A stretch of 20,128 bases of DNA from a virus (IMGVR_UViG_3300044948_001003:1-20128); one strand, 5' to 3'. Counted from the stretch's first letter, positions 6,596 to 15,932 are shown. The notes: a model not told the origin generated them from the sequence alone. A program made the numbers and translations.

Positions 6596-9545
6596 ACGCG
6601 CCCAGATCCTGATTGCTGCCATCGACCAGACCAAGCAGGCGTTCGCCTCGGTCAAGAGCGGCCTGGAGGGGATCACCACCGCAGCCAAATCAGTCAACGG
6701 CTTGCTGGCCGGGCTGGGCGCGGCGCTGTCGGTCGCGGGGTTGATGGCCGCTGGCAAGGCCGCGATCGATACCGCCGACGATCTCTCCAAACTGTCCCAG
6801 AAAACTGGCATCTCGGTCGAGTCGCTGTCACTCCTTAAGCCCATCGCCGAGCAATCCGGCATTTCGCTGGAAGGACTGGCCAAGGGCATGCAGAAGTTGG
6901 CGACCGCGATGGTCGAGGCGGCGGGTGGTTCCAAGGAGCAGCTTGAGGTCTTTAGTCGCCTCGGCGTTTCGGTCAAAGGTGCCGCCGGGCAGATTCGTCC
7001 GACCGAAGCGGTGCTGCTCGATCTGGCTGACGCCTTCTCCGTCATGCCCGATGGGGCCGAGAAATCCGCCTTGGCTGTGAAGCTCTTCGGCAAGGCAGGC
7101 GTCGAGCTGATTCCGTTTCTGAACCAGGGCCGTGCCGGCATCGAGGAACTGAAGCAGAAGTTCAAGGAACTGGGCCTGGAGATCAGCGGCGACACGGCTC
7201 GCGCTGCCGAGAAATTCAACGACACCCTCGATACGGTCAAGCAGGCGCTTTCCGGCATCGCCCTACGCGTGGCCGAAGCGGCACTCCCCGCCTTACAGCG
7301 CTTGGCCGACGCCCTGGTGGGTCTGGCCAGCCATGGCGACGAGATTCTGGCCGTGATGCGCGCCCTGGGCGAAGTTCTGGTGGCGGTGCTGGCGGTCAAG
7401 GGTGTCGCGGCGGCGGCCAAGCTGCTGGAATCGGTCAACTTGTTGAAGGCCGCATTCACCCGTTTCCTGCCCATCCTGGCGGCGGTGGCCGTCTGGGAGA
7501 TGGGCAAAGGACTCATCAAGACGGTGCAGGACATTCGCGAGACCAATCGCGCCATCGACGAACTGGGTCGGCAACGGGCGCAGATCGATCAACTCGACGC
7601 CGCGATGCAGGAACTAGCGGCGACCGGCACGGTGAGCATCAAAACCCAGATGGCATTGGCTGCCCTGGCGGCTGAGCGCTTGAAAGCGGCGCTGCCTGGC
7701 ACGGCCGACGCACTGCGCGCCATCCAGGGCGCGGCGACACAAGCTGGTGAAGCCATCCGCCAGGCGCTGGACGCGGAAACCAAGAAAGCCGCTGAATCGG
7801 TCAAGCAGCTTGCTGCCAGTTACAAGCAGGTCGCCGCCGATATCAAGGCAAACTGGGATGCGCGCGTGGCCGAGGTCGAAAGCAACTACAAGCGCCAGGA
7901 AGCAGCCGCGCAAACGGCGGCGCGTTCCGAGTCAGCCGCTATCCAGAGTTCAACACAGAACCTGCTCGCTGCCGAGCGCGATAAACTCGCGGCGGTCGAG
8001 GCCGGTGCGCACCAGATGGAAGCCGCCTGGAAAACCACCTATGGTCAGGCCGTCGCCCTAGCACGGGCCGCTGGCCAGGATGTGGCATCTATCGAACGCC
8101 AGGCGGTAGAGGCGCGCATCAGCCTCTATGGCCAACTGGAATCGGCCTACCGCGCCACCGTCGACCGGCTGATCGCTGAGGAGCAGCGGCATCTCAATGC
8201 CGCCAAGGCCGCCGAGGAGGCACGGCTCAACCTCAAGCTCTCGGTCGAGGACCGCATCCGCGAACTTGGTCGCAAGGGGATGGATGATTACGCGGCCTAC
8301 CAGGACCGGCTGCGCCAGATCGACGAGAAGCAGGCCCAAGCCAAGGCCGCGCTCGACGCCGGCAACTATGAGCAGGCGCGCAAACTTGCCGAGGAAGCCA
8401 TCGCCCTGGCCGAGCGTTCGGCCTCAGCGGTGACCCAACAAGTCGAGCAGAACGGCAAGACAGTCACCCAGACGATGGTGTCCGAGGGCCAGGCCGCCGC
8501 CACCGCCATCGGGCAGATCAAGGAATCCGCCGGCATCGCCGACTCGGCGTTGAAGGGGTTGGGCGATGCCCACAAACAAGCCGCATCAGCGGCAGGTGCC
8601 GGCGCGGATGAGGCCAAACGCGCGCTGGCCTCCGTCTCAGACGAACTCGGCAAACTGCGCCAGCAACTGCTGTTCCAGGACAAGCTGAAGCTCGAAGTCG
8701 ATATTGAAGGCGCACGGGCCGGTATCGAGAAGCTGCAGGCGCTGATGGCGGCGCAGCAGTTGATCACCAAGATTCAGGCCGACACGAAAGAAGCCGAGTC
8801 CGCTCTGGAAAAACTCAAAACCGACACGGGCAATCTCACCCTGGTCGCCAAGATCGAAGCCGACACCACGAAGGTGATGGCCGACATCGACACGTTGAAG
8901 GGCACGCTTTCGGCAGCCAAGGTGGAGATCCCGGCGCTGGTGTCCTTCGACCAGCCCCGGGCGCAACTGGCTTCGTTCGCTCAGGACGCCCGCACGGTGT
9001 TATCCAATCCGACGTCGGCGACGCACACGCCGCAGCCTGATCTCGGCCAGTACCGGGCGGCGGTGTCTGAACTCATGCGTCCCACTTCGAGCCGCCACAC
9101 TGTCTATGTGACGAGGGTGGCAACCAATGCCCAGGGCGGGCTGATTCAGCGGTTCGCCGAGGGTGGCCAGGCCATCGCCGAGGGATTCAAGCGGATGTCC
9201 GGCCGCATCTTCGGGCCGGGCACGGAAACCTCGGACTCGGTGCCAGCGCTGCTGTCGCATGGCGAGTTCGTGGTGCGCGCGGCCTCGGTGCGCAAGTTCG
9301 GCGAGGGCTTCTTCGCAGCGCTCAACGCCGGCTTTGTGCCTCAAATTCCTCGTTTTGCGGCGGGGGGTGCCGTGGCCAATGCTGTGGCGCAGGCGACGAT
9401 GGGCGGCGGTTCGTCCTCGACTCCCGCCCGCGATGTGGTCGACCTTCGCTTTCATGTCGGCGGCAAGCCGCACACCGTGCAATCCAGCCGCGACACCGCC
9501 ATGCAACTGGCCAGCGCGCTGCGTGAACTGTCGCGGGGATCGTGA
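6585..9545 (+). CDS. Tail tape measure protein
   Basis: A 986-residue protein that sets tail length and is ejected with the DNA. The N-terminal 30 residues are amphipathic, followed by hydrophobic stretches at about residues 38-60 and 230-290, as expected for a protein that enters the cell envelope. Residues ~310-850 are mostly long Ala/Glu/Lys/Gln-rich coiled coil with little proline or cysteine. The C-terminal part has the family's Gly-rich segment: AEGGQAIAEGF, then GRIFGPGTETSDSVPALLSHGEFVVRAASVRKFG and PRFAAGGAV. By the rule of about 0.15 nm per residue it would specify a tail near 150 nm (inference). The start overlaps the previous gene by 11 bases and the ribosome binding site is weak, so translation may be coupled. 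Confidence 0.95.
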   Translation: MASERAQILIAAIDQTKQAFASVKSGLEGITTAAKSVNGLLAGLGAALSVAGLMAAGKAAIDTADDLSKLSQKTGISVESLSLLKPIAEQSGISLEGLAKGMQKLATAMVEAAGGSKEQLEVFSRLGVSVKGAAGQIRPTEAVLLDLADAFSVMPDGAEKSALAVKLFGKAGVELIPFLNQGRAGIEELKQKFKELGLEISGDTARAAEKFNDTLDTVKQALSGIALRVAEAALPALQRLADALVGLASHGDEILAVMRALGEVLVAVLAVKGVAAAAKLLESVNLLKAAFTRFLPILAAVAVWEMGKGLIKTVQDIRETNRAIDELGRQRAQIDQLDAAMQELAATGTVSIKTQMALAALAAERLKAALPGTADALRAIQGAATQAGEAIRQALDAETKKAAESVKQLAASYKQVAADIKANWDARVAEVESNYKRQEAAAQTAARSESAAIQSSTQNLLAAERDKLAAVEAGAHQMEAAWKTTYGQAVALARAAGQDVASIERQAVEARISLYGQLESAYRATVDRLIAEEQRHLNAAKAAEEARLNLKLSVEDRIRELGRKGMDDYAAYQDRLRQIDEKQAQAKAALDAGNYEQARKLAEEAIALAERSASAVTQQVEQNGKTVTQTMVSEGQAAATAIGQIKESAGIADSALKGLGDAHKQAASAAGAGADEAKRALASVSDELGKLRQQLLFQDKLKLEVDIEGARAGIEKLQALMAAQQLITKIQADTKEAESALEKLKTDTGNLTLVAKIEADTTKVMADIDTLKGTLSAAKVEIPALVSFDQPRAQLASFAQDARTVLSNPTSATHTPQPDLGQYRAAVSELMRPTSSRHTVYVTRVATNAQGGLIQRFAEGGQAIAEGFKRMSGRIFGPGTETSDSVPALLSHGEFVVRAASVRKFGEGFFAALNAGFVPQIPRFAAGGAVANAVAQATMGGGSSSTPARDVVDLRFHVGGKPHTVQSSRDTAMQLASALRELSRGS

Positions 9546-11368
9546 TGGACGCCAGCGTGCGCATTCCCCTGAAAGCCTGTGTCCGGCGCGAACCCCATCC
9601 GCAAACGTGTACGCCGCACGGATTCGAGTGGATTCCGGGGTACCTGAACCAGTACGGCGGCGAGATGACCGACTACGCGCGCAACTGGTTCATCGACAAA
9701 TGGGATGAGCCCTACCAGGCAGCGCTGGAGTCGGCCGAGCAGGAATACCAGGATTGTCTGCAAGGTGGTGTGACCGAAAGCCAAACGCCAAGCGGCCTGC
9801 AACTGCGAGTAGTTACGTTGAATGCCTCGAAACTCGACGCGCGGACAACACTCAGCGAAAGCCAGCCTACCGTCGCGTTGTCGACCCAGGTGAACGTGCA
9901 TTTCAGCCCGACAGTCGGAACGCCGCCGCCGTGCGACCCGTTCGATCCGAACTTCGACCCTGACCAACCCAGCTATCCCGTCGATCCGAATACACCGCCG
10001 GTCAGTGTGCCGCGCTCGCTCTTCTGGAAAGGGAGCAGCGCCACCTACGACCTGGAGGCGATTGAGCGGGCGATGCAGCCGGTGAACAGCCTGCTGAGTC
10101 CGGCCAATCCGTTGTCGCTGCGGGATCTGCGTCTTGATGCCAATAGCGTTATGGCTGCGGTGCGCATCACGAGCCACAATTTCCTGCCGATCCCAGCCAA
10201 TGTTGATGTCTACGACGATCTTCAAACTGAGTTGGAAGTGGCGTCTATCCGTCTGGATTTCTCCGCCGAGTGGGCCAACACCGGCGGGGTCCTGGATACC
10301 TGGTCGGCCACCAGTCTGAGTGTTAACAACAAAGACGCCTACACCGACTTCTATTGCTATTACCTGGGCGTCTGTTCGCATTGGGCAAACCCGCCCCCCG
10401 TGTTCAACTGGAACCTCGTGCCGCCAGGGTGCATCGATGATGTCCTCATCCGGGCGCTGCCCAACGCGATCACCCTGGTGCGCATCCGAGCCGGCAGTGG
10501 CGAGACACTGGATACGATCACCCTTTCGATAAACCACGTTGGTACGATCGACTCGCGCCCCATCGTCGCCCGGCACCGAATCTTTAATAGCACTTCTATT
10601 CCGCCGGGTTGGCCTCTGGTCCATGCCGTGTTGCCCCAGGTCGATGTCGGGCCGGCAGCGCTGGGGGTGACGCAGGAAGTGGTCGTGGTCCTGCCCGAAT
10701 GTCTGGTCGGCAAGGTGGAACTCGCTGCGGACGCCGTCCAGGACTTCAACCTGTTTCAGTCGGACGGCGTCATCGGCATCACGGTTCTGGCAGGGGCGAC
10801 GCCGGAGACGATCAAGCTGCGGCTCACCCTGGAGCGCCACGTTTACCACTGGGACCGGGATGTGGATATTCGCTTTATTCCGATGGGTGGCGTCGACGTG
10901 GGCTACCCGCCGCAGGGCTGGTTTCCGCATGTCATCTTGCGCGTGCCTGTGTCCTGGAATGGCTGCGATGCGTTTAACCCGGCCACCGACAGCCAGGCCC
11001 GGGTAGCCATCGTCGGATGGGCAGCCACTGACATGTTCACCGTGTCGCCCCGCTGGCTGCATACGCTGACATTCCGCATCCTGGACTATGCCGCGCCTTG
11101 CGATGCGTTTGATTGCGTCTGGGGCTACGTGCGTGTGACCTGGCCGAACGGCACGGTGCAGACCCAACAAATCATGTGCGTCACCGGGGATATCGATTTG
11201 CCACGCATTTTCACGCTGCGGATGGCCGGCAATGCGCCGCCAACCGTGAACGTCGAACTCACCCTCTACTACGAGGCCAACAACCGGCGTCGCCAAGCGG
11301 ATGGTACCGACTTCGACTACCTCCCCGTGCCCGGCCCGATGCACCGCATCCAGACTCTGTCGCCATGA
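9545..11368 (+). CDS. Unrecognised 607-residue tail-tip protein with probable repeated beta domains
   Basis: I do not recognise this protein. It follows the tape measure directly, sharing the A of TGATG, the place usually held by distal tail or tail-tip genes. Residues 1-75 carry four Tyr/Trp-rich short segments. Residues ~123-155 form an Asp-Pro-rich linker (DPFDPNFDPDQ). From ~200 onward it is beta-rich. A motif recurs at residues 313-329, 413-429 and 557-574: a strand, Ala-Gly, then Thr-Ile/Val and alternating Leu/Val. PPGW or PPQGW occurs at 353 and 455, suggesting an internal duplication of about 100 residues. There are twelve cysteines, many for a phage structural protein. A distal tail or side-fibre-anchoring role is an inference from position. 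Confidence 0.75.
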   Translation: MDASVRIPLKACVRREPHPQTCTPHGFEWIPGYLNQYGGEMTDYARNWFIDKWDEPYQAALESAEQEYQDCLQGGVTESQTPSGLQLRVVTLNASKLDARTTLSESQPTVALSTQVNVHFSPTVGTPPPCDPFDPNFDPDQPSYPVDPNTPPVSVPRSLFWKGSSATYDLEAIERAMQPVNSLLSPANPLSLRDLRLDANSVMAAVRITSHNFLPIPANVDVYDDLQTELEVASIRLDFSAEWANTGGVLDTWSATSLSVNNKDAYTDFYCYYLGVCSHWANPPPVFNWNLVPPGCIDDVLIRALPNAITLVRIRAGSGETLDTITLSINHVGTIDSRPIVARHRIFNSTSIPPGWPLVHAVLPQVDVGPAALGVTQEVVVVLPECLVGKVELAADAVQDFNLFQSDGVIGITVLAGATPETIKLRLTLERHVYHWDRDVDIRFIPMGGVDVGYPPQGWFPHVILRVPVSWNGCDAFNPATDSQARVAIVGWAATDMFTVSPRWLHTLTFRILDYAAPCDAFDCVWGYVRVTWPNGTVQTQQIMCVTGDIDLPRIFTLRMAGNAPPTVNVELTLYYEANNRRRQADGTDFDYLPVPGPMHRIQTLSP

Positions 11369-11745
11369 TCCGACTCGATACCGTGGCACTACCCGATGGC
11401 TTGGTGTGGAGTGATGAATTTGCCGCCCAAACCGTGGCGCAGAGCGTGCGCCGTACCCTGGATGGTTCAGTAGTGGTGTTCTACGGCCAGCACAGCGGCG
11501 GCCTGACCATCACCCTGGAATCCGAACCGGACGCCGGCTGGCTCACGCGCACCCAGGTGGAGGCGCTGAAGCTGCGAGCCGACAGCCCGGGCGGCATCTT
11601 CACCCTGGAACTGCGCGGCCAGGTCTTCCAGGTGATGTTCCGCCACCAGGAGCCACCCGCCTTCGAGGCGAAGCCCTTGTTCAACCTGGCCCACCCCCAG
11701 CCCGGCGATTTTTATCTTGCCACCCTGAAACTCATGACCGTGTAG
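11365..11745 (+). CDS. Conserved small tail-tip protein
   Basis: A 126-residue protein starting at an ATGA overlap with the previous stop. The start IRLDTVALPDGLVWSDEF, the middle ESEPDAGWLTRTQVEAL and the end VMFRHQEPPAFEAKPL follow a pattern that I recall from many proteobacterial siphophages, where such proteins lie just before a large hub-like protein and have no assigned function. Tail-tip or hub association is inferred from that association and from its position here. It is beta-rich, soluble and has no cysteine. The longer open frame upstream runs through the preceding gene and is not used. Confidence 0.75.
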   Translation: MIRLDTVALPDGLVWSDEFAAQTVAQSVRRTLDGSVVVFYGQHSGGLTITLESEPDAGWLTRTQVEALKLRADSPGGIFTLELRGQVFQVMFRHQEPPAFEAKPLFNLAHPQPGDFYLATLKLMTV

Positions 11746-11753
11746 GAGTCACC

Positions 11754-12761
11754 ATGCCCATCCTCGACAACGAAATCCTCTGGCGGCCCGCCGCCTTGCT
11801 GTCCGACGCCACACCCGCGCAGAACGGTGGCCGCATGGCCTTCCCCCAACTGGTCTCCGGCGTGAAGAACAATCTCTTCCCGGACGTCTCGCAATCCGAA
11901 CGCGGCGCGGGTTCGGTGAAGTGGCGCAAGGCCTTCATCCACATCAACAGCGCCCAGGATGCGGCGTTGCTGAATGTGCGGCTGTTCATCGATGCCCCCA
12001 CGCCTGCAGGCGACTTCGTGGTGTTCCAACTCGGTACGGCGACCGACACCCAGGACCAGATCGCGGGCCGCACCTATGGCATCGGCACCCTGTTCGCAAC
12101 AGTGGCTGGCGGCGCGAGTCAGATCCAGGTGGTGTGCGAGCACAACGCCGAATACGCCACCCTGCAGCCATTCCGGGTCGGCGACCTCGTCCGGGTGTCC
12201 GACCGCCCGAGTACCGGCGGCACGGGCAATGAAGAATGGATGACCCTGTCCGGCGTCAACTACGAACCGGACTTCGCTACCCTGGATTTCACATCGGCGC
12301 TGGTGAATGGCTACGCCACGGCGAATACCCTGGTGAGCACGGTTTATCAGCAGGCCAGTGTTGCTGGCGCCTGGTCGAATCTGGCGCTCACCAGTGCCGC
12401 CGGCAGTTTCGATGCGGCTACGGTCGGCAACCTCATCGCGCACAACAAAGGCGCCATCGAGCAGACCTGGAGCCTGACCTTCACCGGGCAGGGCTTCAAC
12501 GTTTCGGGTAACACGATAGGCACATTGCCCGCGATGGGTTCCACCAGCGCCGACTTCGCGCCGGTGAACCCGGCCACCGGCACGCCGTATTTCACGATCA
12601 AGGCGGCGGGATGGAGCGGCACCTTCCAGGCCAACGAGAGCCTGCATTTCGACACGCATCCAGCGGCGATTGCCATCTGGTATCGCCGCCAGGTTCCCGC
12701 CGGCACCTTCAGCCTCGCCAACGACTTCGCGTCACTGGCGATTCACGGCGAGAGTGCGTGA
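11754..12761 (+). CDS. Unrecognised 335-residue tail protein
   Basis: A structural-looking protein of unknown function. It begins with PILDNEILWRPAALLSD and contains NNLFPDVSQSERGAGSVKWRKAFIHINS (about residues 39-66), followed by Thr/Ala/Gly-rich beta segments and few charged residues, as in phage tail or fibre proteins. The last third (FTGQGFNVSGNTIGTLP, ATGTPYFTIKAAGWSGTF) looks like a beta-sandwich. GGAG is well placed before the ATG. Its end overlaps the next gene by one base (TGATG). Homologues are usually annotated as hypothetical phage proteins; no enzyme motif is visible. Confidence 0.75.
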   Translation: MPILDNEILWRPAALLSDATPAQNGGRMAFPQLVSGVKNNLFPDVSQSERGAGSVKWRKAFIHINSAQDAALLNVRLFIDAPTPAGDFVVFQLGTATDTQDQIAGRTYGIGTLFATVAGGASQIQVVCEHNAEYATLQPFRVGDLVRVSDRPSTGGTGNEEWMTLSGVNYEPDFATLDFTSALVNGYATANTLVSTVYQQASVAGAWSNLALTSAAGSFDAATVGNLIAHNKGAIEQTWSLTFTGQGFNVSGNTIGTLPAMGSTSADFAPVNPATGTPYFTIKAAGWSGTFQANESLHFDTHPAAIAIWYRRQVPAGTFSLANDFASLAIHGESA

Positions 12762-13588
12762 TGGCCACGGTGGGTTTCACCAAGGAATACTCCGCTGGCG
12801 ACTTCGACTCGGTGGCACTGACCGCCATGTTTGCCACGCTCAAGGGATTTTTTGAAGCGGCGGGGTTCGTCGTTATCCTCGATCAGGCCGACGCTTTTGA
12901 GGTGCTCCCCGCCGGCCACGCGGCCGGCACGATCAGTGATGACATCCCGCACTGGCGCATCGAGCAAGGCGGCGGCAGCTACCCCAACCTTCGTGCTCGC
13001 GCCATCTGGGGCATTAATGACGACGATATCGATAGTCGCTCTTCACACACCGTGTATTTGCTCAATGCCGATACTGATCCGCAGTGGGCCTCCTACCGGG
13101 CCATAACCTTCGCCGCTGACGGCAGCGCAGGCTGGTGGTGGCTGATCTCAAAACAATGGGACGCCGCGCACCCTGAATGGGGAAACTGGTTCGAGGCGAG
13201 CGCAGTGGCCTCGAAGACGCGTCGCTACGCTGCCGACTTTCATGTCGGACTGGTCTGTCGCTACGGCATTTATGACGGTGGAGATTGGCGCACGCCCTAC
13301 GCCATCGCTGCAACAGGCACGATCAATACCAAAGTAGTCGGCACACTCTGGTCACCGCTTGCGGGTATGCAGCGGCATGCTGCATCGCCCTTGCCGCGGC
13401 TGGTCGCCCCACTTTTTTGCGAAATCAACAACTCGCCGGGCGCACACCTGCAAGGCGAGATCGAACACATCATGAAGCTGACCAGCGGTTATGCCTGGGG
13501 AGAAGCGCCGCTGCCGGGATGGTGGGCATTCACCAATGACTACGCGCCGCTTGCTTTGCCCGCACCGACCAGCTTCACGGCACTCTAA
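12761..13588 (+). CDS. Unrecognised 275-residue tail protein
   Basis: A protein of unknown function, aromatic-rich (many Trp and Tyr), beginning MATVGFTKEYSAGDFDSVALTAMFATLKGFFEAAG-like (helix after a short strand). The middle contains YLLNADTDPQWASYR and GWWWLISKQWDAAHPEWGNWFE, unusual for their tryptophan density. Such surfaces are common in receptor- or glycan-binding tail proteins, but this is only a suggestion. The ATG at 12761 shares a base with the previous stop, and its own TAA overlaps the next ATG (TAATG). The longer frame upstream lies inside the previous gene and is not used. Confidence 0.72.
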   Translation: MATVGFTKEYSAGDFDSVALTAMFATLKGFFEAAGFVVILDQADAFEVLPAGHAAGTISDDIPHWRIEQGGGSYPNLRARAIWGINDDDIDSRSSHTVYLLNADTDPQWASYRAITFAADGSAGWWWLISKQWDAAHPEWGNWFEASAVASKTRRYAADFHVGLVCRYGIYDGGDWRTPYAIAATGTINTKVVGTLWSPLAGMQRHAASPLPRLVAPLFCEINNSPGAHLQGEIEHIMKLTSGYAWGEAPLPGWWAFTNDYAPLALPAPTSFTAL

Positions 13589-15408
13589 TGTTCGACACCG
13601 GCCTGACGCTGCACCTGAGTATTCATGCTGACGCGGCTCCGGCGAAGGTGCGTACTCGGTTCTCTGCCGCCTGGGGCACGACCGAGGTTTTTACATCCAA
13701 TGTAACAACGTGGGATATCACCCAGATCAAGGCGTGGCGGAATGTGTCGGGGTGGTCGCTGCGCTTTGCCGGCACGCACCGGACCCGCTATGGCTTGCGC
13801 CTGGAAAAAGGGAACCGCGCACCTTATGGCGACCTGCGCCAGCATCTGCGGCACCTGGTCATACCCTATGGCGATACCCGCCAACACCGGTTACGAGTGA
13901 CGCTACTTTACGGAGATGTGCAGTGGCTACGGACCCGAATTGATCTGCCCTACGGCGAGGCAAGACGTCATCATGCCCGAGTCACGCTGCCCTACGGCGA
14001 AGTGAGCCGACTTCAGGCCCAAGTCATCCTGCCCTACGGCGAGGTGAGCCGACTTCAGGCCCAAGTCACGCTGCCCTATGGCGAGGTGAGTCGGCTTCAG
14101 GCACGAGTCACGCTGCCATACGGCGAGGTAAGTCTGCTTCAGGCCCAAGTCACTCTGCCATACGGCGAAGTGACCCGGCTCCGGCAGCGGCACATCGTTC
14201 TGTATTCCGAGCTCGGCGTTTGCCAAAAAAGCATGCGCCTCACTTACTGGCTGACCCAGGAAGTCGCTACGCACCACGTCCTTGGTTACGCCGTGACGAA
14301 GGTAAATCCGCTCAAAAAGCAGCTCACCGCATCCTGGTCGTTGCTTGCTGATCAGCATCTACAAGCGGTGATGAACACGCCAGAACTGGTCTGGCAGGAC
14401 AAGACGATCCGCATTCTCCAGGCCACCCTGAGTTGCGATGAGGGCAGTCCGGTATGGATCGCGACCGTCGAGATCGCGCAGGTTGCGGACTTCGCTGCCA
14501 TCGCCATCGGCGACCCGATCACCCTGGTCCTTGGCCAGGAAACCTTCGCGCTGGTGGTGGACGGCAAGACTCTATCGCGAGAATCCATGACCAGCCAGCG
14601 TTGCGAACTGACCGCCATCTCGCCGCTGGCGCTGCTGGACGCCCCCTTCGCGGCGACTACCCGGTATTACCAGCCAGGAGCAGTGCCGGCACGCACGGCG
14701 GTAGAAGAACTGATCGGCAACGTGGACTGGCAATTGCCGGACTGGACCATCCCCGCCGGTCGCTTGCTGATGGAAGGCGTGACACCGCTCGCGGCGGCCC
14801 GCAGCGTGGTCGCCGCCATCGGCGGGATCATCGAGAGCAATCCGGATGGCACAGTGGTTTGCCGCCGCCGGCATCCGGTGAGCATCCCCGACTATGGACA
14901 AGCTCCAGTCGCCCATAACCTGTTCGACGCCGATGTCCTGGCCAGTCGCGCCCAGATTGCGCCGGCGCGTGGCTTCAACCGGGTCACTCTGGCCAACGAG
15001 GACGTGGCGAGCGGGCGTTCCGCCGATCGCATCGAGCATGTCGCCGATGCCAACGACGCCAATCAGGGCACGGTGCGGGCCTACCTGGCGATAGCGCGAC
15101 CGGTACTGCTCACCCACACCGGCAATCCGGCAACGGTCATTGCTGCGCTGGGCGAGGTAGCGCGCAGCGAATCCGAGGTTGTCGAGTTCATCGAAGGTCG
15201 GGCGAGCACGCGCTACCCGGTCACCGCCATCAATAGTGCTACCTGGCAGCACACCGATCTCGGGGCCGTGACGGTGGACGGCTTGGCACTGGTTGCGGCG
15301 GTACCCGGCTACAGCCTGCTCGCTCTGACCTACACCTCCATTTCCCTCGACTGGCGCGTCACCTTGGCCGCAGACGAGGAAGTCCAATTCATCTTGGTTG
15401 ACGCTTGA
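13588..15408 (+). CDS. Tail hub-like protein with 14-residue tyrosine repeats
   Basis: A 606-residue protein. Residues 1-78 are a beta-rich N-terminal part. Residues 79-246 are twelve 14-residue units of the form PYGEVSRLQAQVTL, the tyrosines falling exactly every 14 residues from 80 to 234. Residues ~235-606 resemble hub-like proteins of proteobacterial siphophages: IGDPITLVLGQETFALVVDG, then SQRCELTAISPLALLDAPF, a DWTIPAGRLLMEGVTPLAAARSVVAAIGGIIESNPDGTV block near 405-445, and PARGFNRVTLANED. The C-terminal resemblance is to sequences I recall, not a named domain I can prove. It likely sits at the tail tip, and the repeat may form an extended beta structure. The next gene has AAGGAG overlapping this stop. 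Confidence 0.72.
   Translation: MFDTGLTLHLSIHADAAPAKVRTRFSAAWGTTEVFTSNVTTWDITQIKAWRNVSGWSLRFAGTHRTRYGLRLEKGNRAPYGDLRQHLRHLVIPYGDTRQHRLRVTLLYGDVQWLRTRIDLPYGEARRHHARVTLPYGEVSRLQAQVILPYGEVSRLQAQVTLPYGEVSRLQARVTLPYGEVSLLQAQVTLPYGEVTRLRQRHIVLYSELGVCQKSMRLTYWLTQEVATHHVLGYAVTKVNPLKKQLTASWSLLADQHLQAVMNTPELVWQDKTIRILQATLSCDEGSPVWIATVEIAQVADFAAIAIGDPITLVLGQETFALVVDGKTLSRESMTSQRCELTAISPLALLDAPFAATTRYYQPGAVPARTAVEELIGNVDWQLPDWTIPAGRLLMEGVTPLAAARSVVAAIGGIIESNPDGTVVCRRRHPVSIPDYGQAPVAHNLFDADVLASRAQIAPARGFNRVTLANEDVASGRSADRIEHVADANDANQGTVRAYLAIARPVLLTHTGNPATVIAALGEVARSESEVVEFIEGRASTRYPVTAINSATWQHTDLGAVTVDGLALVAAVPGYSLLALTYTSISLDWRVTLAADEEVQFILVDA
13822..14325 (+). repeat. Twelve tandem 42-base coding units (14 residues each)
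   Basis: Units start at 13822 and recur every 42 bases without a change of phase. Units at 13990, 14032, 14074 and 14116 are nearly identical; the first two differ at 3 of 42 positions. The outer units are diverged, keeping mainly the Tyr and the alternating hydrophobic pattern. There are no spacers, so this is a coding tandem repeat and not a CRISPR array. Confidence 0.93.
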
Positions 15409-15419
15409 AGGAGTGATTC

Positions 15420-15932
15420 ATGGCCAACGCCACCATCCGAGTGCAATTCGGCAGTCCTGATAGTCAGGGCGGCGCGTACGAGGGGCATCTTTCTGCAGAA
15501 ATTGACAGTCGTTCCAATGGCCTCAACGGTGGCAAGTCGTCGTTCAGCCCGGGCGAGACGGTCTACATCCTCGTCTACAAATCGGACAACGTCAGCATCA
15601 CCGAGACGATCTGCTCGGCAGGTTCACTCTCCGCCCAGGGCACTGCGACCGTGACGGTCACCGACGAACTGATGTTCGAGGAAGCCGATAACGCCAGTCT
15701 CAGTGTGCCAGCCCGGGCGGGAATCGACACATCGGTCTGGTATGGCCGCAGCCTGGGCACTCTCACGCTCCAGTCCGACAAGGTAACGGTGAAATCCGCC
15801 GTCAAGGGCGTGGGCGTGGCCAAGGTCACCTATGAGGCCCAGGCCCAGGTTTACGCCCTGGCTTCTCCCGCCGCACTCAACGGGGAAACCGACTTCTCCA
15901 TCCTCGCCCTGATCAAGGGGAGCGCGACATGA
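15420..15932 (+). CDS. Unrecognised 170-residue beta-rich tail protein
   Basis: A small protein with an all-beta look: ATIRVQFGSPDSQGGAYEGHL, then TVYILVYKSDNVSITET, GTATVTVTDELMF and VAKVTYEAQAQVYAL, all alternating strands separated by Gly/Ser/Asn turns. This resembles Ig-like or jelly-roll domains of tail-tip proteins, without a match I can name. AAGGAG at 15408-15413, six bases before the ATG, is one of the strongest ribosome binding sites in the window and suggests a high copy number or independent translation. The stop overlaps the next ATG (ATGA). Confidence 0.75.
   Translation: MANATIRVQFGSPDSQGGAYEGHLSAEIDSRSNGLNGGKSSFSPGETVYILVYKSDNVSITETICSAGSLSAQGTATVTVTDELMFEEADNASLSVPARAGIDTSVWYGRSLGTLTLQSDKVTVKSAVKGVGVAKVTYEAQAQVYALASPAALNGETDFSILALIKGSAT

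Noticed and set aside
9452-11389. A 645-codon open minus-strand frame opposite the 607-residue tail protein
   Set aside because: The plus-strand gene is joined to its neighbours by TGATG and ATGA overlaps, and the antisense product is Arg/His-rich without domain-like features.
13822-14325. CRISPR-like periodic repeats
   Set aside because: Units are directly adjacent, with no spacers, keep an open reading frame and diverge by codon, so this is a coding tandem repeat.
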